A DNA stretch of 58,952 nucleotides from UBA8524 sp964215915 (GTDB taxonomy: Bacteria; Bacteroidota; Bacteroidia; UBA8524), in NCBI GenBank assembly GCA_964215915.1, contig CAXPEB010000077.1, positions 1-58,952 of the forward strand, written 5' to 3'. The number at the start of each line of letters is the position of its first letter. The stretch's first letter is position 1. The translations under genes and the position numbers were made by a program. Under the pieces are notes generated by a model, which saw only the letters and a list, made by a program, of their open reading frames with translations, was not told where the DNA came from and searched no databases. Shown piece by piece: positions 49,661 through 58,952 of this stretch.

Positions 49661-49684
49661 TTTATTCGGTATAACGGGTTATTT

Positions 49685-52633
49685 ATGAGCCAGGCAAAGG
49701 GGGTATATATCCTGTTGATGGTGTTGGGCATCGGTTCTTATACCTATGGCCAGAAATATTCCTTTCAGCAGTTCACGGTTAACGAAGGACTTCCTTCCAA
49801 CGAAACTTATTGTGCCATCCAAGACGACCAGGGAGACCTGCTTATCGGCACCGATAACGGGGTAGCCCGCTTTGACGGACAGGGCTTCTCCAGGGTGGAA
49901 TTTGAGAACAAACAACTCAACAATGCGGTAATCTTCGAAATGTTCCGTGACAGGCAGAACCGCGTATGGGCCAAATCTTACCGACACGGATTGTTCTTGC
50001 TGGAAAACGGCCGGTTCACTGCTTTTGAACACAACAAAAAAATCCTGCAGGTAATCGGTAATTCGTATATCGATCAGATCCGGGTGGACAAAAACAGCCG
50101 GTTCTGGTTTACCGTTGCCGGAGCCTGGGAAACACTGTATCGCCTGGACATGAAAGGGAATCTGGAAGTACTGCAACCCGACAGTGTACGGGCAAAAACC
50201 ATTCGCTGGATTGCAGTACCGGAAGGAGCGGAAAGCCTTCAGGTGATTACGGATTATTCCCCGGGGAAACCGGGTAATGCCCGAGCAAAGAAAGATTGCC
50301 AATTAATCCCGGGAGAAAACGAATTCCTCGTCCTGACTTGCAGCCACGATATACCCAATGCCCGGACTACAAAAAAAGCGGGCTGTATGATTTCGGAGGG
50401 GGATTATACCTTTCTGAATATTCATCGCCAACTGCTGGTCTTTGACCGGAACGGACAACTGCAGGAGGAAAAACTATTCGAAGGACAAATCCTGAACCTG
50501 CAGAAAGACCATTCCGGAAATCTGTTGATCGCAACGCGCAATGGGGCCTATATCCGGTACCGTAATAACGGAGAATATGTTTCCCTTCTCCAGAAAGAAA
50601 CCATTAACTGGATCTACCAGGACCATGAAGGAGGATACTGGTTTACCTCCATCCATAGCGGAATCTTTTACCTTCCCGACCCTAACCTGTTTTCACTCCC
50701 CTATCACTGGGAACCCGGAGATATCCTTATGGCAATCGCCGGAAATGAGAAATTTCTGCTTATCGCCAACCACACACAGAATTCCATCCATGTGCTAAAA
50801 AAGAATGGCGACCGTCTGGAACCTCAGCGCAATTTTCCGGTCCGTCTCCAGCCATACATCACCGATAACCTCCATATTTATGGGGATACCTTGTTTATCG
50901 GACTATCGTATTTCCGTCTGTCAACAGGAAAAGAATATCCCTTTCTCCCCTCTCAAATCGGTGAGTATATCCGCAGGTTTTTTGTCAATGACTCGCTATT
51001 CGGTATGGTCTACGAAGGTGGTTTTCGGGTATACAATCACCGTAGCGCCACCATGCTATCGGACGTACTCAGCGACTCCATCATGTTTACCTGTATCATC
51101 CAATCGGGCGACCGCTACCTGACAGGTAGTGACAAAGGCGTGTTTGAATACCGGCCGGAAACCGGATTGCGGCAACTTTTCAGGGATACCCTCAATCAGA
51201 TGGTTCGGGATATCCGGGAAATCGGGAACGGGCAAATTCTGGTCAGCACCTGGGGGCAGGGAATCTTTATTCTGGAAGAAAACAAGCTGGTACACCTGGG
51301 TAAGCAATCCGGACTTACCAGTATGTATTGCGGGAAAACAGTCATAGAAAAAAACGGGGTTATCTGGATTGCTACGGATAACGGATTGAACCGGCTCGAA
51401 TATTCGGGAGAGGGCAAGTATGGATTGAGTTACCTGACCACTTCTGACGGACTAGCTTCCAATTATATTCAAAACCTGTGTACATCCGGCAACCTGCTGG
51501 TTATTCAGACCACCAATGGAATCAACTACCTGAATTTGTCGCGCTACCGGGCAAAAAAACACCGGTTGACCCGTATCAGTGTTCAGGTAAACGGAAACCC
51601 TGCCTTTCCGGACAGCGTAATTCGGATCGGTCCGGGTATCCGCGACCTGAGTTTGGGTGCACTGGCATCCGGACTCCGGAAACCGGATGGAATGGCGTAT
51701 TCCTTCCTGTTGGAAGGTGAGGACATTCGTCTCTTTCAACAAACGGCCTCCGGAATTACCTCATTCCATGATATTCCACCCGGTTTATACCGGCTAAAAG
51801 TAGATGCCGAAGCCCTCAACCATAGCCTGCTTCCGGGGGAAACATTCTATACCCTGCGTATAGAAGCTTTCTTTTTTGAACAAACCTGGTTCAAAGTGGG
51901 TATGATCGTGTTGGTGATCCTGATCCTGCTGGTAAGTACCTGGTATTTCTTTTACCGGAGGGAACAACAACGTAAGGCGCGTCACCAGTATCACGAATTG
52001 CAGATGGAGGCTCTCAGCTTGCAGATCTCCCCGCATTTTTTATTCAACTCGCTGAATAGCATCCAATACCTGGCGTTGAAAGACGACTACCGTACTTTAA
52101 ACCGCTTTGTATCCCGTTTGTCTTCCCTGTTGAGGCGTATTCTGAACAACTCACTGATCCATTCCATTTCCCTGAAAGAAGAATTGGAAAATACCGGCCG
52201 GTACCTGGAAATGGAGCAGTTCCGTTTCGGGAAGGAGGCTTTTGAATATGAAGTGGACATTTCGGGGACTGCTCCCGCCCCGGAAAAAGAGAAAGTCCCC
52301 CCCTTTATCCTTCAGCCACTGGTGGAAAACGCCATCTGGCACGGTGTGCTTCCCAAAGAGCAAGGTGGTAAGATCCGTATTACGGTAAGAAGCGTCGAAG
52401 GCGGTTTCTGTGTCCTTATTGAAGACAACGGGGTTGGGTTAAGCGCCACTTCATCGAGTAAAAAGAAAGAGGCGGGACAATCCTTCGGGTTGAAAAACGT
52501 GGAAAGGCGTGTGGAACTATACCGGAAAATGAATCTTGGCAAAGCGTATATCGAATTCGGGATACCGGATGACTTCGGAGGAGCCGGAACCCGGGTACAG
52601 TTGATTTTTTTACCCAAACGTAACAAAACATAA
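49685..52633 (+). CDS. Two-propeller (Reg_prop/Y_Y_Y) LytS-type sensor histidine kinase
   Basis: The 982-residue protein has a signal peptide (GVYILLMVLGIGSYTYGQ). The periplasmic part carries WAR/WIATDNGLNRLE-type two-component propeller repeats (DDQGDLLIGTDNGVARFDG, QDHEGGYWFTSIHSGIFYL, KNGVIWIATDNGLNRLE) and a Y_Y_Y domain (about 620-735). A membrane helix (VGMIVLVILILLVSTWYFFY, about 740-760) follows, then a LytS-type kinase core with phospho-acceptor His784 in QISPHFLFNSLNSIQYL and PPFILQPLVENAIWHGV, with GLKNVERRVELY. It senses an external ligand, unknown. It overlaps its regulator gene by one base (TAATG). Confidence 0.95.
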   Translation: MSQAKGVYILLMVLGIGSYTYGQKYSFQQFTVNEGLPSNETYCAIQDDQGDLLIGTDNGVARFDGQGFSRVEFENKQLNNAVIFEMFRDRQNRVWAKSYRHGLFLLENGRFTAFEHNKKILQVIGNSYIDQIRVDKNSRFWFTVAGAWETLYRLDMKGNLEVLQPDSVRAKTIRWIAVPEGAESLQVITDYSPGKPGNARAKKDCQLIPGENEFLVLTCSHDIPNARTTKKAGCMISEGDYTFLNIHRQLLVFDRNGQLQEEKLFEGQILNLQKDHSGNLLIATRNGAYIRYRNNGEYVSLLQKETINWIYQDHEGGYWFTSIHSGIFYLPDPNLFSLPYHWEPGDILMAIAGNEKFLLIANHTQNSIHVLKKNGDRLEPQRNFPVRLQPYITDNLHIYGDTLFIGLSYFRLSTGKEYPFLPSQIGEYIRRFFVNDSLFGMVYEGGFRVYNHRSATMLSDVLSDSIMFTCIIQSGDRYLTGSDKGVFEYRPETGLRQLFRDTLNQMVRDIREIGNGQILVSTWGQGIFILEENKLVHLGKQSGLTSMYCGKTVIEKNGVIWIATDNGLNRLEYSGEGKYGLSYLTTSDGLASNYIQNLCTSGNLLVIQTTNGINYLNLSRYRAKKHRLTRISVQVNGNPAFPDSVIRIGPGIRDLSLGALASGLRKPDGMAYSFLLEGEDIRLFQQTASGITSFHDIPPGLYRLKVDAEALNHSLLPGETFYTLRIEAFFFEQTWFKVGMIVLVILILLVSTWYFFYRREQQRKARHQYHELQMEALSLQISPHFLFNSLNSIQYLALKDDYRTLNRFVSRLSSLLRRILNNSLIHSISLKEELENTGRYLEMEQFRFGKEAFEYEVDISGTAPAPEKEKVPPFILQPLVENAIWHGVLPKEQGGKIRITVRSVEGGFCVLIEDNGVGLSATSSSKKKEAGQSFGLKNVERRVELYRKMNLGKAYIEFGIPDDFGGAGTRVQLIFLPKRNKT

Positions 52634-53376
52634 TGCTGCTGAAGGCACTTATCGTAGACGACGAACCCCAGAACAGAGGGGTTTTGGAAGAATACCTCAA
52701 GAGGTTTCCCGATATACAAACCGTGGGATCCGTGGGAAATGTCAGGAACGCCGCAGAAATGATTCAGAAGCATGATCCTGACATTTTATTACTGGATATA
52801 TCCATGCCCGGACAAGATGGTTTCGATTTGTTGGCACAGTTCCCGGACAACGATTTTATGATCGTATTTACCACCGCTTACCACCAGTATGCCGTTAAGG
52901 CTTTTGACGTACGGGCCATCCATTACCTGATGAAACCCATCGACCTGGATCATTTCGAAGAGGCTATAGCCCGCTGCCGCAGGGAGGTCCAAATGCGTGT
53001 TGATTCCGGTAAGTCGCCTTCTCAAACGGAAAAGCAAACAAAAAATAACGGAAAGCTATCCATTCCATCCGGCGACAGTCATCTGCTGATCAATACCGAT
53101 GATATTTATTGGGTAGAAGCTGACGGAAGCTATTGTCACCTGCACATGAAAACCGGGAAAAGCCATGTGGTATCCAAGAATGTCAAAACGATGGAAGGCC
53201 TCCTGGATGAGTTCGGGTTTCTGCGCACGCACAAAAGTTACCTGGTTAATACCCGCTTCGTCATTCGCTACTTTTCCAATGACACTCCCCACCTTGTCAT
53301 GCAGGACAACACAGAGATTCCGGTATCCTTCCGCAGGAAAAAGGACTGCCTGCGCGAACTAAAAAACCTGGGATAA
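52633..53376 (+). CDS. LytTR-family response regulator
   Basis: The 247-residue protein has a receiver domain (phospho-acceptor Asp55 in LLLDISMPGQDG; switch Thr in VFTTAY; Lys in MKPID) and a C-terminal LytTR DNA-binding domain (about 145-245: DIYWVEADGSYCHLHM, KTMEGLLDEFGFLRTHKSYLVN, IPVSFRRKKDCL). It is the partner of the adjacent LytS-type kinase; regulated targets are unknown. Its stop lies at the base of a convergent terminator. Confidence 0.96.
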   Translation: MLLKALIVDDEPQNRGVLEEYLKRFPDIQTVGSVGNVRNAAEMIQKHDPDILLLDISMPGQDGFDLLAQFPDNDFMIVFTTAYHQYAVKAFDVRAIHYLMKPIDLDHFEEAIARCRREVQMRVDSGKSPSQTEKQTKNNGKLSIPSGDSHLLINTDDIYWVEADGSYCHLHMKTGKSHVVSKNVKTMEGLLDEFGFLRTHKSYLVNTRFVIRYFSNDTPHLVMQDNTEIPVSFRRKKDCLRELKNLG

Positions 53377-53408
53377 AAAACGGTGACCGCAAATACTCAC
53401 GGTCACCG
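53375..53408 (-). terminator. Terminator of the subtilase gene
   Basis: On the minus strand the perfect 9-bp stem CGGTGACCG/CGGTCACCG with a ten-base loop is followed by six T, which overlap the stop of the LytTR gene on the other strand. A second small hairpin, GTGGGG-AAA-CCCCAC, lies between it and the protease stop (53439-53453). Confidence 0.85.
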
Positions 53409-53472
53409 TAGCCAGATTACTCCGTAAAGAGCGGGTTAGTGGGGAAACCCCACATTTCAGGTTGTTGCAGGG

Positions 53473-56265
53473 CTATTCTACGATTAGGGATCTTGAATCC
53501 ATGGTCTTATTACCTACGATAAGCACCACATGATATACCCCAGGCTTAAGGTCGCTCACATTACAGTTTATTGTGTCATAGTGCAGATCAAGCGAATAAC
53601 TTTTTAAGGTAGTCCCATTTCCATCAACTATTGAAACAGAAGCAACTGAAGCAGATCCATCCACTTCATAACCTATTGTCAATTGATTATCGGCAGGGTT
53701 GGGAGAGAGTGATTCTATCCAGCTTGTAAGTACCTCGACGTTCACGATGTCATAATCCTTGGTACCATCGGAAGTAGCTATTACCTCTAACTTATAATCT
53801 GCGGTAAGGGTTGGGTTAAGCGGACAAGAGGTCCCCGTATAGATCAAAGTCCCGGAGGAATTATACCAATTATAAATGGCATCCTCACCAATATCTTCTG
53901 CCAGGAGTTCAATGCTTTGATTTTTATGAACCTGTTGATCCGGTCCTGCATCCGCCTCAAATTGTTGTCTTTGCTCTTTTTGAACCAGGAAATGTTCTGC
54001 TCCGAATAAATTTCCCCTTCCTGACTCCCACTGAGAAACATGAATCTCGTATGAAGCTTCATCCTCAGCAGATTCTACTAGAAAATTGAAGCCCACATAA
54101 ATGGGGAACCGAACATCGGCTGGAATTTCAATCCCCTGAAGTACGGCCGTATTCTTTTTCATCAGTAAACGGTACTCACCGATAATCTCAAAATCAGGAT
54201 TACCAAGTGCCGCAGACTCAATGTACTCCCAGGCATTTTCATCAAATGTTATGGTCACCTCTGCCTTTTCCGGAATATAATCTTGGTCGGAGTTCGGGGT
54301 AGCTTTAATTTCTATATCAAAGGTATTAGCCTCATCCGTTGGGTTCCCAATAAACATATAACGTCCATGCGGAAAAGGCTCATCATTAATCACAGGCAGA
54401 TGAGAAAGCGGGCTGATGTCAATAATGGTTACATTATGAAGTGCAATATTGTTGTTATTGAAAACATCGTATTCCAGGTGCATCGGATATACGGTAATTG
54501 GATCACCACTTAAATTTTCAATCCGCGCCAGAAGACAGGAGGCCCAATTGGCATGGATGTATGGATTGATGATTTCCCATTCGAATTCCAGAATAATGCT
54601 CTCACCCGGAGGGATATTGGGAATGGATTGGGAACCAATAAGGTCTCCAACATTTGGATCTGTTCCGTCCCAGTTTTGTGGCCAACCCGATGCTGAAGAG
54701 GCCTTGGACCAATACAAGGACAACTCGCCTTCGCCGTTACTGGGTACACAGGATTTATTCCAGACTCTTACATAAACATAAACCGGATGGTTCGCACTAT
54801 ACTCAGGATCTTCATGTTCGAAATTCGTGTACCCGTCAGCCTGGTTTCTCACCCAGATATCCGGACTGTGATCAAACCACCACCCCCAGGCATAGCTTCC
54901 GGCATAACCGAAATCTTCCGGTCTGTCTTTCATATAAAGATCCAAATCTTGCGAGTATGCACCCTGAGCTGCCAGAACCGCCTTATGCGCATTAATTCGT
55001 CCTGTACCCACTGCGCCAGGGAAATTCTGCGCATCCGTTATTGGGTCAGCCGTATACCGAAGAATATCCTGAGTCCAGTTGGAGCTTAGGCACCCATTGA
55101 CGGAATACATGAGTGCTGCTGTTCCGGAAACGATTGGTGTTGATTGAGAAGTCCCTCCCCAACAGCCATAATAAGGCCAAGCCGGAAATTCAGAAACGGG
55201 TATACCCCCCATTAGTTCGTAACCTGGTGCAGAGACATCCACCTGGGCATAGTGACTGTTTGTGCTAAAATTCGTACATGAATGGGTATTTACATGCCTG
55301 TCATCTTTTCCCACACTGGTCACTACAATCGTTCGATCATCTTCCAAGCCTGAAAAGGGATAAAGACGCCCTCCATTGCAAAAATCAGGTCCGTTTCCAG
55401 CACCTCTTACGATCGTAGTTCCATTATCCAAAATTTCCTGTTCGGCCAAAAGAGCGGCAGGATATGAACTGCAGGATGTATACCAGCTGATAGAAATAAC
55501 ATCCACCCCTTCAACGGTACTGGCATATACACTTGCCTGAAGTCCTACGCTGGATGAGGCAAACATTATTTGGGTATTGTAGCCAATGGACGCCATTTGT
55601 CCGTTGGAAGGCTGGCCTGCATCCACCGTTTCAGCAGCTAGAATTGTCGCAACGGATGTACCATGAGACAAGGGGGCAATAGCGTTTCCGGTATAAAAAT
55701 CAACCGTAGGTGACACTTTTCCAACCAGGTCAGGATGAGTTAAATCCAAACCGTTATCGATAACCGCCACCTTAACCGACGGACTTCCCTTAGTAATATC
55801 CCATGCCTGAGGAGCGTCAATATTATCCAATGACCAGAGCCAATCATTGTTCGGATCACTGTCATTCATGAGATACCACATCCAATCCGCAGGATCAGAC
55901 AGTGTTTTGGGTACTGGCACTAACTCTACGGAAGCAAAAAATTGCCCGTCCCGATTAAACTCCTGCAGGGAATTGAACAATTCTATTTCATCTCCCTGCG
56001 TATTAAACTCATAATATTGTTGGAGTGCCACGGTACGAGCAAACCAAAAAGGACGATTGATGTTCCCGACTTCGAATGCCTGAAGAATTTCATTGAGTAT
56101 CGGGTTTTCCGTTGCTCCTTCTTCATTCGGGATACACGCACCATCAATAATACGGACCCAGACTTTACCCGATTCGTATTCTGTGGGGTCCTGGGTTTGG
56201 GCGCTTACGTTGATCACCAGCATCATCATGCAACTGACCAGAATAATTACTTTTTTCATAATCAT
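53473..56265 (-). CDS. Subtilisin-like (S8) serine protease with T9SS sorting domain
   Basis: The 930-residue secreted protease has a signal peptide (KKVIILVSCMMMLVINVSAQ), a propeptide-like region (to about 140), and a catalytic domain with Asp170 (VAVIDNGLDLTHPD), His201 (LSHGTSVATILA), oxyanion Asn291 (RGAGNGPD) and Ser373 (GGTSQSTPIVSGTAALM). Beta-rich modules follow (including an AxAGPDQQVHK PKD-like segment) and a C-terminal sorting domain (LSPNPADNQLTIGYEV ... GVYHVVLI). ATG 56265 or 56259 is possible. It looks more A+T-rich than the neighbouring genes. The upstream gene is the large membrane partner of an ECF sigma factor, suggesting the protease is one of its targets. Confidence 0.92.
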   Translation of the reverse strand: MIMKKVIILVSCMMMLVINVSAQTQDPTEYESGKVWVRIIDGACIPNEEGATENPILNEILQAFEVGNINRPFWFARTVALQQYYEFNTQGDEIELFNSLQEFNRDGQFFASVELVPVPKTLSDPADWMWYLMNDSDPNNDWLWSLDNIDAPQAWDITKGSPSVKVAVIDNGLDLTHPDLVGKVSPTVDFYTGNAIAPLSHGTSVATILAAETVDAGQPSNGQMASIGYNTQIMFASSSVGLQASVYASTVEGVDVISISWYTSCSSYPAALLAEQEILDNGTTIVRGAGNGPDFCNGGRLYPFSGLEDDRTIVVTSVGKDDRHVNTHSCTNFSTNSHYAQVDVSAPGYELMGGIPVSEFPAWPYYGCWGGTSQSTPIVSGTAALMYSVNGCLSSNWTQDILRYTADPITDAQNFPGAVGTGRINAHKAVLAAQGAYSQDLDLYMKDRPEDFGYAGSYAWGWWFDHSPDIWVRNQADGYTNFEHEDPEYSANHPVYVYVRVWNKSCVPSNGEGELSLYWSKASSASGWPQNWDGTDPNVGDLIGSQSIPNIPPGESIILEFEWEIINPYIHANWASCLLARIENLSGDPITVYPMHLEYDVFNNNNIALHNVTIIDISPLSHLPVINDEPFPHGRYMFIGNPTDEANTFDIEIKATPNSDQDYIPEKAEVTITFDENAWEYIESAALGNPDFEIIGEYRLLMKKNTAVLQGIEIPADVRFPIYVGFNFLVESAEDEASYEIHVSQWESGRGNLFGAEHFLVQKEQRQQFEADAGPDQQVHKNQSIELLAEDIGEDAIYNWYNSSGTLIYTGTSCPLNPTLTADYKLEVIATSDGTKDYDIVNVEVLTSWIESLSPNPADNQLTIGYEVDGSASVASVSIVDGNGTTLKSYSLDLHYDTINCNVSDLKPGVYHVVLIVGNKTMDSRSLIVE

Positions 56266-56352
56266 TTTCTTTTGATTCCGGGTCAATTGTAAACGCCTCT
56301 ATTTCTTTTTCTCAGAACTTATTTAGTACCGTAAGCACTTCTCTTATTATCG

Positions 56353-58503
56353 TTAATTTCCAAATGCACCAAAAGGATCTCTCTGTATGTTTGGGGGTGC
56401 TGGAGCTGCCACTGGCATGCAGGGAAAAATACCGGAAGCTACTTCCCGAATCCAGGCCTCTCTGTTTCGTAGCTTACGTATACGCTTGTTCTCCACCACC
56501 TGAAAGCGGCGGTATTCCAGTTCGTCGTTCATTGAGGCTTCCGACCGTCCAGGCAGGGTTTGCAGAAAGGCCTTAATACTTTCGTCGGAGCTGAGTTGCC
56601 AGTCCAGAGTATAGGTTCCCGGTTCCAGTTTATCCAGCGTACAGGCATACAGCGAGTCTCCCCGGTAAGCCAGGGCCACAAAACGGTAGTTTAGGCTGGC
56701 ATTCAGCTTTTCCGCCCATTGCCCATCGCGGCGTTCAACCCGCTGGAAACTGCTCAGAGAATCGGGAAGCAGGTAGAGGAATAGTCGTTCAAAGGAGGCT
56801 TCTTCGGTCACGCGGAAGCTTACCGGTTCGTAAGTCAATACAGCCTGTTTTCCACTTACCGGATCTGTGTAGCGCATACTTTCCCTGTTTTGGGTTGACG
56901 CGAACACGTATTGATCCAGGTTTTTCCAGCCGGGCCTGCTTACCGGAAACACATACGCCGTTTTCCCTGGGTTAGCGGCTATCCGCATAGGGCATTCCCG
57001 CTTCACTCCGATCTGGGCATAGGCATTGACAAGGTTTCGGCAATACTCTTCTCCGAATACCTGTTTCTCTCGTAAAGCCTCTGCCGCACGGAACTTTTCA
57101 TTCTTCAGACGAGCCTGTTCCTCCAGGCTATCCAGTTCACGGTAATGGTTCTTCCAGGTGGCGCGTGACGCCTCTTTCCATACTTCCTGCTTCTGCCGGT
57201 ATTTTTCCCGGAGTTCCGCTTCCAGGGCGGCACCTACCCTTACCCCGCCCTCTTTTCTTTCATAAAACTCACGAAACTTTTGCCCTCCTGCCTCGAAACC
57301 GCTAATCATACATAAGCTATCAATCCGGTACAGGGGTTTGTTCAGGTTGTTCACATAAATATCCAGGTAGCGCGGTTCACAGGTGGTATGGATATAGCGA
57401 AGTCGCTCCTCAAAGGCACGGGTTGCCAGAAGGGTTCCGTTAAAGGATTCATTCCAGATGGCTTTGATACGTGCCGGATCGATTTCCATATTCCTGTAAT
57501 CCCTGGTTTCTGCAGCTGGAACCGTGGAATCCGAAAGTGGAGCAGATGGAGCATTACCTGTAGGGGGTGCTTTCCAAAAGGTATCGGTTGCATCACTTTT
57601 CTTTTCTGAACCCGCTGACAGCAAAACCTCCGTGGTGGATGCTTCCTCATCCCTTTGACCTGTATAACCGGAAAACGAATAATAAAGGCTGTCGGTATAT
57701 GCTTTGTCGCCGATGTCTTCTCCCAGTCTTTGTAAGGTTGGTAAAAAGGTGGGCGGGTAAAAATCCAGTGTTCGGATATCTACGGCAGGTAACTCGTCAA
57801 AAACCCGTTGGGGGTTTACCCAGTTGACAGTCCCATCTTCCTTCAGCGCTCCTTCAAAAAGCATCATATTGCGGTTGAGGCTGTCTGCAGGGATCAGTAC
57901 CGACAATTCCTTTTTCCATTCCAGTTCCGATTCGCCGGAATAGGCCCGGATGGAAAACATTCCTGCGGTTTGTAACAGTTCGCCGTTGCTGGTGGTGGTG
58001 AGTCCGGATTTAAGTATGGATAGTTCGTCCAATGCTTCCTGCACTTCCAACCGAACAGGCTTGGCACTTTCACCGAAAGCTCCGGCGGGGATGGCTACGA
58101 ACATACCACCGGGGCACTCCAGTACCGTATCCTTTCGGGTATCGATCTCCGCCTCAAATACCGGAACAATGGGCGCGGATACCGCAGCCGGCGGCGTGTT
58201 TCTTTCCAAAGTTATGTTCTCATTGACACCGCGGAAATAATAGATTCCCAATACCAGAGCACCGGTAAGGACAATGATCAGGGACGTAAACCCAAGATTT
58301 CTTAGTTGCCGGATATGTTTCATCGTACGGCCTATTTCTGCCTTGAGTCCCATACGGTACAGTTGCCTGCTCAGATCCTGCTGAAGTTCAAATTCCTTTT
58401 TCAATTCCGCATCAAGCGCTAGTTCCTGCTCAAATGCTGCTTTTTCCTGCGGGTTCATTTCGTCCAGCAGGTAACGGTCTATTCTTTCGGTGTGCTTATT
58501 CAT
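56353..58503 (-). CDS. Large membrane protein, putative anti-sigma factor with periplasmic domain
   Basis: The 716-residue protein has a cytosolic N-terminus (ERIDRYLLDEMNPQEKAAFEQELALDAELKKEFELQQDL, a pattern seen in Bacteroidota anti-sigma proteins), one membrane helix (FTSLIIVLTGALVLGIYYF, about 72-91), and a very large periplasmic part. That part includes a domain with MFVAIPAGAFGES, TAGMFSIRAYSG and ELSVLIPADS, resembling ZU5/Ig-like domains of Bacteroidota surface proteins, a helical middle, and a C-terminal proline-rich end (APAPPNIQRDP). It overlaps the sigma factor gene by eight bases. The size is far above that of usual anti-sigma factors. The frame continues open to 58680, but ATG 58503 (MNKHTER) is the clear start. 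Confidence 0.75.
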   Translation of the reverse strand: MNKHTERIDRYLLDEMNPQEKAAFEQELALDAELKKEFELQQDLSRQLYRMGLKAEIGRTMKHIRQLRNLGFTSLIIVLTGALVLGIYYFRGVNENITLERNTPPAAVSAPIVPVFEAEIDTRKDTVLECPGGMFVAIPAGAFGESAKPVRLEVQEALDELSILKSGLTTTSNGELLQTAGMFSIRAYSGESELEWKKELSVLIPADSLNRNMMLFEGALKEDGTVNWVNPQRVFDELPAVDIRTLDFYPPTFLPTLQRLGEDIGDKAYTDSLYYSFSGYTGQRDEEASTTEVLLSAGSEKKSDATDTFWKAPPTGNAPSAPLSDSTVPAAETRDYRNMEIDPARIKAIWNESFNGTLLATRAFEERLRYIHTTCEPRYLDIYVNNLNKPLYRIDSLCMISGFEAGGQKFREFYERKEGGVRVGAALEAELREKYRQKQEVWKEASRATWKNHYRELDSLEEQARLKNEKFRAAEALREKQVFGEEYCRNLVNAYAQIGVKRECPMRIAANPGKTAYVFPVSRPGWKNLDQYVFASTQNRESMRYTDPVSGKQAVLTYEPVSFRVTEEASFERLFLYLLPDSLSSFQRVERRDGQWAEKLNASLNYRFVALAYRGDSLYACTLDKLEPGTYTLDWQLSSDESIKAFLQTLPGRSEASMNDELEYRRFQVVENKRIRKLRNREAWIREVASGIFPCMPVAAPAPPNIQRDPFGAFGN

Positions 58504-58952
58504 GACCTTCGGCTTTAAGGGTGAGGTAATTTGATTTGGCTTTTTCCAGACAGCGGTACTTTTGGTTCTTAGCCACTTTATCGTTCCGGAATTCCAGCTT
58601 TTGTGCGATTTTCCGGAATGACCAGCGGTGGTAATAGAACATAACCAGCAGCTGCCTGCATTTTTCACCCAGTTGTGCAATGGCCTTTTCGGCCAGAATC
58701 AACTTGTTTTCCTCCACCTGTGGATCGGCTTCCGTTTCTGCTTCCGCATCTGGCAGAGGCTTTCCCCGTCTGCGCAATTCCTTTCTCCAAAGATTCAGGG
58801 CAATGGCATAGAGGTAAGTCTTCAGAGAGGCAGTCAGTTCGAAACCGGGTTGAACCAGCTTATCCATCACTACCAGCAACACTTCCTGGAACAAGTCTTC
58901 GGCATCTTCCCTGCTTCCGCTGTTGGACTTTACCATGCTGCGGATAGGCGGA
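58496..58952 (-). CDS. ECF RNA polymerase sigma factor, 5' end outside the window
   Basis: About 151 residues are present; the open frame continues past the window edge. Region 2 is partly visible (SREDAEDLFQEVLLVVMDKL, SLKTYLYAIALNLWRKELRRRGK) and region 4 is complete (LGEKCRQLLVMFYYHRWSFRKIAQKLEFRNDKVAKNQKYRCLEK). The N-terminal 20-40 residues are missing. It overlaps the large membrane partner by eight bases, the third sigma/membrane-partner pair in the window. Confidence 0.93.
   Translation of the reverse strand, partial: PPIRSMVKSNSGSREDAEDLFQEVLLVVMDKLVQPGFELTASLKTYLYAIALNLWRKELRRRGKPLPDAEAETEADPQVEENKLILAEKAIAQLGEKCRQLLVMFYYHRWSFRKIAQKLEFRNDKVAKNQKYRCLEKAKSNYLTLKAEGHE

Noticed and set aside
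1..58952. CRISPR array, prophage or insertion sequence
   Set aside because: No regularly spaced direct repeats, cas genes, integrase, transposase or phage structural genes were found.

Overview
The window looks like a chromosomal contig end from a member of the Bacteroidota. The evidence is: C-terminal type IX secretion (T9SS) sorting domains on two secreted proteins, a carboxypeptidase-regulatory-domain TonB-dependent receptor, DUF3822/DUF4837/DUF5723 proteins, a LytS-type propeller sensor kinase, and promoters of the TTG-N18-20-TAnnTTTG type in front of several genes. Base composition is near 50% G+C by eye. The first 14 bases match the 3' end of an Illumina TruSeq adapter, so position 1 is an assembly edge, not biology. 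No prophage, insertion sequence or CRISPR array was seen.

Layout. 15-2269: a truncated ethylene-receptor-like membrane protein, a PAS histidine kinase and a receiver protein. 2286-3516 (minus): three small genes (unknown, GNAT, TfoX C-terminal domain). 3772-10093 (plus): a T9SS cargo protein, a class D beta-lactamase, a GT-C-like membrane protein, a secreted protein with a DUF2723-like core, and an ECF sigma factor with a membrane partner. 10099-15821 (minus): DUF5723 outer-membrane protein, lpdA, a MATE exporter, a YciO/Sua5 protein and 3-hydroxyanthranilate dioxygenase. 15945-21238: TonB receptor, rlmN, then pyrE and a Nudix gene in a very tight head-to-head pair. 21241-23587 (minus): hypothetical-DUF3822-rsmD-coaD operon. 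23691-27406: paaN, divergent from a small coiled-coil gene abutting an ABC1/UbiB kinase. 27434-34598 (minus): a lipoprotein coupled to purN, DUF4837 behind an MltD-like transglycosylase, and an AsmA protein. 34738-34812: tRNA-Val(UAC), followed by a gene-poor stretch of about 0.6 kb.

35430-41321 (minus) is a complete Na+-translocating NADH:quinone reductase operon, nqrABCDEF, with its own promoter, a possible folding switch in the leader and a terminator. 41467-46180 (minus) is an unusual compact run: transketolase N-half, von Willebrand A protein, transketolase C-half, ECF sigma factor, membrane partner and Spy-like periplasmic protein. 46265-53376 (plus) holds an FAD-dependent oxidoreductase, an unrecognised protein with a glycine-rich hydrophobic core and an apparent five-bladed propeller, and a LytS/LytTR sensor-regulator pair. 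53473-58952 (minus) ends the window with an ECF sigma factor, a large membrane partner and a T9SS-exported subtilisin-like protease.

The strongest leads for new biology are the 48041-49450 propeller protein, the transketolase/vWA/sigma run, the sigma-membrane partner-subtilase locus, the stand-alone ethylene-sensor module before a kinase, and the interlocked, nearly leaderless promoters. All functional calls rest on motif recognition by eye; no database search was possible.
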